5,081 bases of DNA from a bacterium (GTDB lineage: Bacteria; Cyanobacteriota; Vampirovibrionia; Gastranaerophilales; Gastranaerophilaceae): positions 1-5,081 of the forward strand of contig JAFXYU010000214.1 in NCBI GenBank assembly GCA_017541565.1, read 5' to 3'. A program made the translations under genes and the position numbers. The first letter of the stretch is position 1. Every line of letters starts with the position of its first letter. Below are positions 1 to 5,081 of the stretch, piece by piece. The notes under the pieces were generated by a model. That model worked only from the letters and a program-made list of their open reading frames with translations, was not told the DNA's origin and did not search any database.

Positions 1-74
<74 letters not shown>

Positions 75-94
75 ATGTTAAACTGTACTTAACA

Positions 95-123
95 AATATA
101 TCAATAACAAAATAATTTTTCAA
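95..123 (-). promoter_or_regulatory. Probable promoter of the tRNA-Arg gene
   Basis: On the minus strand TTGAAA (118-123) is followed after exactly 17 bp by TATATT (95-100). A TG dinucleotide one base before the -10 adds an extended -10 element. Transcription would start near 88, about 14 nt before the mature tRNA 5' end at 74, leaving a short leader for RNase P. The tRNA therefore probably does not depend on readthrough from the upstream protein genes. Confidence 0.65.
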
Positions 124-162
124 CCGCTAAAACCAAACATTTATGATAAGTATTTGATAAAG

Positions 163-369
163 TTACCAAAAGTTTCTTTCCCAACGTTTGAGCATTTTAA
201 ATATTTCGCTGTGCTCACTTCCAAAGTCGCTGAACGGATTGCTTTTAACAAGTTTTGTGATAACTCTTGTCGTTTTTGCCTGTTCATTTACAAAAGTTCT
301 TGACCACTTTTTGTCGTATGCTCTTGATTTGAGTCTGTCTAATCCTGTTACGCGTGGAATGACCGGCAT
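163..369 (-). CDS. Small basic protein of unknown function (68 aa)
   Basis: I do not recognise this protein and assign no function. It has 68 residues and is strongly basic: about 15 Lys/Arg against 7 Asp/Glu, many in the stretches RLKSRAYDKKWSR (12-24) and KMLKRWER (58-65). It has no signal peptide, no membrane segment and no cysteines, and it ends in Asn-Phe-Trp. The case for a real gene is strong. Its ATG directly abuts the TAA of the kinase gene (TAAATG), and GGAGGAG lies 6 nt upstream. Codon use resembles the neighbours. It is probably co-transcribed and translationally coupled with the kinase. The basic composition would suit binding to RNA, DNA or ribosomes, but that is inference only. 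The opposite-strand reading frame over this region starts with TTG, has no ribosome binding site and appears to be a shadow. Confidence 0.75.
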   Translation of the reverse strand: MPVIPRVTGLDRLKSRAYDKKWSRTFVNEQAKTTRVITKLVKSNPFSDFGSEHSEIFKMLKRWERNFW

Positions 370-1236
370 TTATATCTCCTCCGAATAATACATTTCCTGA
401 ATTATGCCGATAATTTTATTTAAAAAGTTTTTGTATTTAATTCTGTCTGCTGCGCCTGAAAGTACAATATCCGCTTTTTCTTTACATGGTCTGATATGAA
501 TTGCTGCTTTTTCGTTTGCGTTTGCATAAATATGGTCTGCTGAATCCCCCAACCCTCTTTCGTTTGCACGAATATAAAATCTTTCCTTTTTGATATCTTC
601 TGCAATATCAACATAAATCTTGAAATTGAATGCATCTCGAACTTTGTCGGTTAATGTGAACAATCCTTCCGAAATAATTACTTTCGACGGTTTTGCAAGC
701 GTGTGGTTATCGTGTCTGATTGCGGTTCCCGACATGTCATATTTTGGAAGGTATGTAGATTTTCCTGATAATAATTCCATAATATGCTTGCTCATAAGTT
801 CCAATTCTAATGCTTGTGGCACATCAAGGTCATAGTTTTTTGCGAACTCCGCAAAACTGCCTGCTGCTTTAACCATATCCGAGCGGTCATAATAGTAATC
901 GTCTGTGTTAACTCTTGTGATTACATCTGGAATATTAAACTCGGTAGCAAATGATTCGATGGTATCAATCAAATCCATTGTAATTGTTGACTTCCCGCTA
1001 GCGGTTTCTCCTGCGATACCGATGGAAGCCGGCATTTTAATCCTACCTGACAGATATCCCGCTATTTTCTTTATTACAAAAGGATTGTAACTTACAAGAA
1101 TTGAATCTTTTTCTTTAAGTTCTTTCTCAAATATATTTGTTAAATAACGCTCAATTTCATCACAAATGGTTGTTGGTTTTGATACATTTTGTGATTTAGA
1201 CGGACTTTTTTGATTTGTGTGAATATTTTGTATCAT
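370..1236 (-). CDS. Uridine kinase-like P-loop kinase (Udk/phosphoribulokinase family)
   Basis: Probable cytoplasmic nucleoside kinase. If it is a true Udk, it phosphorylates uridine or cytidine in pyrimidine salvage. The protein has 288 residues from the chosen start. Residues about 1-65 are an extension missing from the usual roughly 210-aa Udk. The kinase core follows: Walker A GETASGKST (76-84), an acidic substrate motif NTDDYYYD (110-117), a Walker B-like strand VIISEGLF (186-193), KIYVDIAED, the lid motif RANERGLG (223-230), and a C-terminal IRPCKEKADIVLSG (248-261) that matches the 'VRP...ADIIVP' end of Udk in shortened form. ATG at 1236 is preferred over an in-frame TTG at 1269: the TTG has no ribosome binding site and would lie upstream of the likely transcription start near 1252. 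The site before the ATG is weak (GAAAG). Family membership is secure. The substrate is not, because the region between Walker A and the lid differs from classical Udk. Confidence 0.85.
   Translation of the reverse strand: MIQNIHTNQKSPSKSQNVSKPTTICDEIERYLTNIFEKELKEKDSILVSYNPFVIKKIAGYLSGRIKMPASIGIAGETASGKSTITMDLIDTIESFATEFNIPDVITRVNTDDYYYDRSDMVKAAGSFAEFAKNYDLDVPQALELELMSKHIMELLSGKSTYLPKYDMSGTAIRHDNHTLAKPSKVIISEGLFTLTDKVRDAFNFKIYVDIAEDIKKERFYIRANERGLGDSADHIYANANEKAAIHIRPCKEKADIVLSGAADRIKYKNFLNKIIGIIQEMYYSEEI
376..382 (-). promoter_or_regulatory. Strong ribosome binding site inside the end of the kinase gene
   Basis: On the minus strand GGAGGAG sits 6 nt before the ATG of the 68-aa protein and lies within the last codons of the kinase gene (encoding Ser-Glu-Glu-Ile). 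It is the strongest Shine-Dalgarno match in the window and the main evidence that the small frame is translated. The overlap with the upstream coding end fits translational coupling. Confidence 0.8.
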
Positions 1237-1258
1237 TTTTACTATACTTTCTTTGTTA

Positions 1259-1264
1259 ATTATA
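1259..1264 (-). promoter_or_regulatory. Probable -10 element for the kinase / small-protein operon
   Basis: A perfect TATAAT lies on the minus strand 22 bp before the kinase ATG at 1236. No good -35 hexamer is found at 16-18 bp; that position is occupied by a run of nine T on this strand (1278-1286), which may act as an UP-like element. Transcription would start near 1252, giving a leader of about 15 nt. Confidence 0.5.
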
Positions 1265-1277
1265 CACAAATGAAAAC

Positions 1278-1295
1278 AAAAAAAAAGTTTTTTTT
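1278..1295. other. A-tract/T-tract block between divergent promoters
   Basis: Nine A, a single G, then eight T form a near-perfect symmetric block between the two divergent -10 elements. Such tracts bend or stiffen DNA and can act as UP elements for RNA polymerase (known in general). Its role here is inferred. It is not a convincing terminator: the stem would be pure A-T with a one-base centre, and no gene ends next to it. Confidence 0.5.
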
Positions 1296-1339
1296 GCTAC
1301 CGGATGCTTAATTCTTTACATATTTTTACACAGTGTCCA

Positions 1340-1348
1340 TGGTATAAT
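1340..1348 (+). promoter_or_regulatory. Extended -10 promoter of polA
   Basis: TGGTATAAT matches the extended -10 consensus TGnTATAAT exactly. The expected -35 position (around 1319-1325) has no good hexamer, as is usual for extended -10 promoters. Two TTTACA copies (1315-1320 and 1325-1330) sit at spacings of 22 and 12 bp, which are unsuitable. Transcription would start near 1355, about 19 nt before the ATG at 1374. Confidence 0.6.
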
Positions 1349-1363
1349 AATTGTAAGTTTTAT

Positions 1364-1368
1364 GGGAG
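1364..1368 (+). promoter_or_regulatory. Ribosome binding site that sets the polA start
   Basis: GGGAG ends 5 nt before ATG 1374. An in-frame ATG at 1362 overlaps this site and would have a leader of only about 7 nt with no ribosome binding site of its own. The start at 1374 is therefore preferred. Confidence 0.65.
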
Positions 1369-1373
1369 TATTT

Positions 1374-4064
1374 ATGGCAGATAAAAAGACTTTAATATTA
1401 ATCGACGGTCATGCGCTTGCTTTCAGGCAGTTTTATGCGCTTGAAAGAACCAATATGAAAAATTCCGAAAATCAGCCTACTTGGGCTGTTTATGGATTTT
1501 TCAAAGCAATATTCGATTTGCTTGAAAAAATTAAACCTGATTTTATTGCGGTAGCATTTGATGTCGGAAGACAAACATTTCGTGTTGAAAAATTTGAAGA
1601 ATATAAAGCCCAAAGAGAGGCTATGCCTGACACTTTACGTTCACAAATAGGTGTCATTTGTGAAGGACTTCAGGCATTTGATATACCGATTTATACAAAA
1701 GAAGGTTTTGAAGCGGATGATGTAATAGGCACAATTTCAAGAATAGCATCGGAAAACGGACACAATACTCTTATTTTAACCGGTGATCAGGACAGTTTTC
1801 AACTTATTGATAAAGAAGGATCTGTAAAAGTTCTTATTCCCACAAAGGGTGAACTCATAGAATACGATTGGAATAAAGTATATGAAAAACTGGGTGTTTT
1901 CCCGAATCAAATAACCGATTACAAAGGTTTGAGGGGTGATACATCAGACAACATCCCCGGAGTTAAGGGCATTGGTGAAAAAACGGCGCAAAAACTATTG
2001 AACCGCTATCCGAATCTCGAAGCAGTACTGGAAGATTGCGATAATATTCCTGAAAATGCTGTAAGAACTAAGATTTGCGAAGGAAAAGAAATTGCAATTT
2101 TATCCAAAGATTTAGCAACTATTATTCGTGATGTAGATGTCAACTTTGATATTAATACCGCAACTGTGACACTGCCGGAACTTAATAAAGTTTCTGAATT
2201 TTTAAAGAGGATGCAATTTTATTCTTTTATTAAAAATATTGATAAAATTCTTTCATCATTTAATAAAATTAATACAAATAATGATGTGACTGTTAATTTG
2301 AACTTGTTTTCTCAGAAAAATCAAGATCCATCGGTATCAGTTCAACAAAGCCTGTTTACCCAAGCATTAAAAGATAATATTCAGGATACTGAAATAAAAA
2401 TTTCAGGTGTAAATGATTCTTCTGCGATTGATGATATTAAAAAATCAGAAATCATTGCTTTAAATTTTTATAAAAATAATGATGAGATTTCAGGTTTTTC
2501 TGTTTCCAACGGTAAGAATTACTATTTTTCAAAAGATTTTCTTGATGAGTTTAAACCTATTATTGAAAATCCAAAAATTAAAAAAGTCTGTTACGATGCA
2601 AAAACCGTATATAATTTACTTTTGAATAAAGGGATTACTTTAAATGGTTTGGTGTATGATGTTCTGCTTGCCAGTTATGTTAAAGATCCAAATAGAAAAC
2701 ACGGTTTGGATGCTCAGGCATTGGACTTTTTAAATCATATTCTTGACAATTCCGATAATATAGAAAAAATTGCTTGTGATGAAGCGGAAACTATCTATAA
2801 ACTTTATGATTATTGGATGAAAAATTTGGACGATGACGAACAAAAACTCGTAACCGATATTGAAATCCCGCTTACTATAGTACTTGCAAAAATGGAGCAT
2901 GCCGGTGTTTCAATTGATGTTGAATATTTAAGAGAATTATCTAATTATATGACTGAAAAACTTGCTGAACTTGAAGATTTAATTTATCAAATGGCAGGTG
3001 AATCATTCAATATAAATTCGCCCAAACAAGTTGCCGAAATTTTGTTTGATAAACTTGAATTAAAAACAAAGAAGAAAAAATCCCGTTCAACGAGTGCTGA
3101 TGTGTTGGAAGAACTTGCTCAAGAGTACGAGATATGCGAATATATATTGGAGCATAGGAAGTTTTCTAAGTTAAAATCAACTTATACGGATGCACTTCCC
3201 GCTTTAATTAGCAAGCGTGACGGCAGGATACACACAACTTATAATCAAGCGCTGACTGTGACGGGCAGACTCTCTTCTTCAAATCCGAATTTACAGAATA
3301 TTCCGATAAGAACCGAAGAAGGAAATAAAATAAGAGCAGCATTTTGTGCAAAAGATAAAGAAAATTACTCAATATTATCTGCTGATTATTCCCAGATTGA
3401 ACTGAGATTACTTGCGCATGTATCTGAGGATGAAAACCTTATTAATGCTTTTACTTCAGGTATAGATGTTCATACAATGACAGCATCTAAAGTATATGAT
3501 GTTATTCCGGATAATGTGACAAAAGAAATGAGACGAAGTGCTAAAGCCGTTAACTTTGGTATTGTTTACGGTCAATCAAAATACGGTCTTGCTAAAAATC
3601 TGGGGATATCGAATGATGCGGCACAGGAATTTATTGACAAATACTTTGAAACTTATCCGAAAGTCAGAGAGTATATGGAATATGAAAAAGAGTTTGTCTC
3701 AAAGTACGGATATGTGGAAACTATGTTCGGCAGAAAACGTTATTTATCGACAGAACTTATGAGTCCGAATTATCAGATAAGAGAATTTGCTCAAAGGGCA
3801 GCAATAAACCAGCCGTTGCAAGGCTCAGCCGCTGATTTAATTAAAATGGCAATGATTGAAGTTGACCGACAAATTTCAGAAAAAAGTCCTGGTACTAAAA
3901 TGATTATGCAGGTACATGATGAACTTGTTTTTGAAGTACCTAATGAAGAACTAGATGTTGTCAAACAACTTGTACTGGATGCAATGTCGCTTAATCAGCC
4001 GTTAAAAGTTCCGCTTGTTATAGATATAAATTGCGGCAAATCTTGGAAAGAGGAATCTGTATAG
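1374..4064 (+). CDS. polA: DNA polymerase I (5'-nuclease plus polymerase; proofreading domain degenerate)
   Basis: Family A polymerase of 896 residues (E. coli has 928), used for Okazaki primer removal and repair synthesis. The N-terminal 5'-nuclease (about 1-290) keeps its metal ligands: D11 in LIDGHALAFR, E113/D115/D116 in FEADDV, D138/D140 in TGDQDS, and D189/D192 in GDTSDNIPG, followed by a helix-hairpin-helix (GVKGIGEKTA). A low-complexity Asn/Ser/Asp-rich linker (about 290-350) follows. The 3'-5' exonuclease-like domain (about 355-520) lacks the DxE motif, with A-L-N-F-Y at 362-366 where E. coli has A-F-D-T-E, so it is probably inactive, as in Bacillus and Thermus Pol I. The polymerase domain has TGRLSSSNPNLQNIP (630-644), motif A DYSQIE (D671, E676), motif B RRSAKAVNFGIVYG (K724, F728, Y732) and motif C HDE (848-850). 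All catalytic residues are intact. The start is ATG 1374, supported by GGGAG; a start at 1362 would add four residues. No clear terminator follows. Confidence 0.98.
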   Translation: MADKKTLILIDGHALAFRQFYALERTNMKNSENQPTWAVYGFFKAIFDLLEKIKPDFIAVAFDVGRQTFRVEKFEEYKAQREAMPDTLRSQIGVICEGLQAFDIPIYTKEGFEADDVIGTISRIASENGHNTLILTGDQDSFQLIDKEGSVKVLIPTKGELIEYDWNKVYEKLGVFPNQITDYKGLRGDTSDNIPGVKGIGEKTAQKLLNRYPNLEAVLEDCDNIPENAVRTKICEGKEIAILSKDLATIIRDVDVNFDINTATVTLPELNKVSEFLKRMQFYSFIKNIDKILSSFNKINTNNDVTVNLNLFSQKNQDPSVSVQQSLFTQALKDNIQDTEIKISGVNDSSAIDDIKKSEIIALNFYKNNDEISGFSVSNGKNYYFSKDFLDEFKPIIENPKIKKVCYDAKTVYNLLLNKGITLNGLVYDVLLASYVKDPNRKHGLDAQALDFLNHILDNSDNIEKIACDEAETIYKLYDYWMKNLDDDEQKLVTDIEIPLTIVLAKMEHAGVSIDVEYLRELSNYMTEKLAELEDLIYQMAGESFNINSPKQVAEILFDKLELKTKKKKSRSTSADVLEELAQEYEICEYILEHRKFSKLKSTYTDALPALISKRDGRIHTTYNQALTVTGRLSSSNPNLQNIPIRTEEGNKIRAAFCAKDKENYSILSADYSQIELRLLAHVSEDENLINAFTSGIDVHTMTASKVYDVIPDNVTKEMRRSAKAVNFGIVYGQSKYGLAKNLGISNDAAQEFIDKYFETYPKVREYMEYEKEFVSKYGYVETMFGRKRYLSTELMSPNYQIREFAQRAAINQPLQGSAADLIKMAMIEVDRQISEKSPGTKMIMQVHDELVFEVPNEELDVVKQLVLDAMSLNQPLKVPLVIDINCGKSWKEESV
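2241..2440 (+). other. Low-complexity linker in PolA with two clamp-motif-like pentapeptides
   Basis: This segment encodes roughly residues 290-355, rich in Asn, Ser, Asp, Gln and Lys, between the 5'-nuclease and the exonuclease-like domain. It contains NLNLF (308-312, bases 2295-2309) and QQSLF (324-328, bases 2343-2357). Both resemble the bacterial sliding-clamp binding consensus QL[S/D]LF, and they are only 11 residues apart. The pentapeptides are seen directly; clamp binding is inferred. Confidence 0.45.
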
Positions 4065-4067
4065 AAT

Positions 4068-4097
4068 CTTTATAAAGTATTAATATTGAGGTATTGA
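4068..4097. repeat. Perfect 10-bp palindrome and short direct repeats before glnA
   Basis: Three bases after the polA stop lies the palindrome CTTTATAAAG (4068-4077). It is followed by TATTGA twice (4084-4089 and 4092-4097), 8 bp apart, the second copy overlapping the putative glnA -35. This could be an operator region, but A/T-rich DNA produces such patterns often. No known nitrogen-regulator site (NtcA GTA-N8-TAC or GlnR/TnrA TGTNAN7TNACA) is matched. Confidence 0.3.
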
Positions 4098-4123
4098 CCT
4101 TGTATGTTGAAAAATAGTATTAT
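4094..4123 (+). promoter_or_regulatory. Probable sigma70-type promoter of glnA
   Basis: TTGACC (4094-4099) is followed after 18 bp by TATTAT (4118-4123). Transcription would start near 4130, about 21 nt before the ATG. So short a leader leaves no room for a glutamine riboswitch. No sigma54 -24/-12 motif is present. As no terminator is visible after polA, readthrough from polA may contribute. Confidence 0.6.
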
Positions 4124-4138
4124 AAAACGGTTAAGAAT

Positions 4139-4143
4139 GGAGG
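4139..4143 (+). promoter_or_regulatory. Ribosome binding site that sets the glnA start
   Basis: GGAGG lies 7 nt before ATG 4151. An in-frame ATG at 4145 is only 1 nt from the site, too close to be used. A third in-frame ATG at 4172 has no ribosome binding site. Confidence 0.75.
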
Positions 4144-4150
4144 TATGCTT

Positions 4151-5081
4151 ATGGAATTTCATCATCAACCGATGAGCGGTGAAACTTATACTGCTGATGA
4201 TATTAAGAGAATGATTATTGATTATGATGTACAGTTTATAAAACTTCAGTTTGTTGATATAAACGGGCAGGTAAAGAATTTAGCCGTACCTTCCGAACAT
4301 ATTGATAGAGTGCTTAATAATGAAATTATGCTTGACGGTTCATCTATAAAAGGGTTCAGAAATATTGAAACATCTGACATGTTTTTCTATCCGGATATAA
4401 ATACTTTCCAAATTATTCCGTGGCAAGAACGTGACGGCAGAAACTCAGCAAGATTAATATGTGATATTTATAATTCAGACGGAACGCCGTTTGAGGGGTG
4501 TCCGAGATGTAATTTGAAAAGACTTATGGCTGAAGCCAAGAAGTTGGGCTTTTCGATGAATATAGGACCGGAAGCGGAATTTTTTCTCTTTGAAAAAGAC
4601 GAAACAGGTAATGTTACTACAATTACACAAGATAGAGCGGGCTATTATGATGTCGGTCCTGATGATTTAGGTGAGTCTGTAAGAGCAGATATAGTCAGTA
4701 CATTACAAGAAATGGGATTTGACATTGAAGCCTCTCATCACGAAGTTGCAGACGGTCAGCACGAAGTTGATTTTAAATATTCTGATATTTTAACAACGGC
4801 TGACAATGTTGCAACCTTTAGAATTGCGGTTAAAGCGGTAGCAGCAGAGTATGGACTTCATGCAACCTTTATGCCAAAACCTGTTTACGGAATTAACGGT
4901 TCCGGTATGCATTGTAATATATCTTTATTTGATGAAAAAGGTAAAAATGCTTTCTATGATGCTAAAGGTGAATATCAATTGTCTGATACGGCAAGATATG
5001 CAATAGGTGGTTTGTTGAAACATGTTAAGAGTATTACTGCCGTGCTTAATCCGACAGTAAACAGTTATAAACGTCTTGTTC
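4151..5081 (+). CDS. glnA: Glutamine synthetase type I (GSI-alpha), 5' part, cut by the window end
   Basis: Makes glutamine from glutamate, ammonia and ATP as a cytoplasmic dodecamer, the entry step of nitrogen assimilation. The first 310 residues are present of an expected 440-450. Visible are the beta-grasp domain with the DGSSI latch (62-66), metal ligands E141 and E143 in GPEAEFF, ASHHEV (E198), GQHEVDF (E205), the substrate segment NGSGMHCN (249-256, with H254), and the start of the arginine motif NSYKRLV (304-310). The sequence follows Bacillus GSI-alpha closely. The adenylylation loop and remaining active-site residues lie outside the window. Three oddities: an N-terminal extension of about 9 residues (MEFHHQPMSG) relative to B. 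subtilis, CPRC (117-120) where B. subtilis has DPRN, and N71 at the position of B. subtilis R62, an arginine tied to glutamine feedback inhibition. The start is ATG 4151, supported by GGAGG. Confidence 0.97.
   Translation, partial: MEFHHQPMSGETYTADDIKRMIIDYDVQFIKLQFVDINGQVKNLAVPSEHIDRVLNNEIMLDGSSIKGFRNIETSDMFFYPDINTFQIIPWQERDGRNSARLICDIYNSDGTPFEGCPRCNLKRLMAEAKKLGFSMNIGPEAEFFLFEKDETGNVTTITQDRAGYYDVGPDDLGESVRADIVSTLQEMGFDIEASHHEVADGQHEVDFKYSDILTTADNVATFRIAVKAVAAEYGLHATFMPKPVYGINGSGMHCNISLFDEKGKNAFYDAKGEYQLSDTARYAIGGLLKHVKSITAVLNPTVNSYKRLV

Noticed and set aside
153..170. Hairpin overlapping the stop codon of the 68-aa gene as a terminator
   Set aside because: The 7-bp stem is mostly A-T with one G-U pair, and no T-tract follows it.
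188..388. Plus-strand 66-codon frame with a hydrophobic stretch, opposite the 68-aa gene
   Set aside because: It starts with TTG, has no ribosome binding site, and its hydrophobicity follows from being antisense to a basic, well-supported gene.
1237..1269. Longer kinase start at TTG 1269 (11 extra residues)
   Set aside because: It has no ribosome binding site, and the codon would lie upstream of the likely transcription start set by TATAAT at 1259-1264.
1324..1332. DnaA-box-like TTTTACACA upstream of polA
   Set aside because: It has two mismatches to TTATCCACA and is a single copy in A/T-rich DNA, with no dnaA/dnaN context or box cluster.
3538..3762. Second-frame open reading frame inside polA
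   Set aside because: It lies entirely within the conserved polymerase motif B region, has no family resemblance, and is a shadow of the real frame.
4091..4104. NtcA-like site before glnA
   Set aside because: GTA-N8 is followed by GTA rather than TAC, so the required palindrome is absent.

Overview
The window looks like a stretch of ordinary chromosome from an AT-rich bacterium using the standard genetic code. Gene spacing is tight, Shine-Dalgarno sites are clear and promoters are sigma70-like. No mobile element, CRISPR array or long repeat is visible. The Pol I and the GSI-alpha type glutamine synthetase would fit a low-GC gut lineage such as Gastranaerophilales/Vampirovibrionia or a Firmicute-like bacterium. 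This placement is only an impression from protein style and composition.

Layout. Minus strand, right to left: a uridine kinase-like P-loop kinase (1236-370), then a 68-residue basic protein of unknown function whose ATG directly follows the kinase stop codon (369-163), then a tRNA-Arg(ACG) gene (74-1) with its own promoter. Plus strand: polA for DNA polymerase I (1374-4064), then the first 310 codons of glnA for glutamine synthetase (4151 to the window end). The kinase and polA are divergently transcribed from a 137-bp region between their chosen starts. It holds two -10 elements and an A-tract/T-tract block.

The genes do not form one pathway. They are housekeeping functions in nucleotide salvage (probable), DNA repair and replication, nitrogen assimilation and translation. 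I see no convincing new multi-gene system. The points most worth following are inside the genes: two clamp-binding-like pentapeptides in the PolA linker, a PolA proofreading domain without its metal-binding acids, a glutamine synthetase with a CxxC motif and an altered feedback-site arginine, and the tightly coupled small basic protein.
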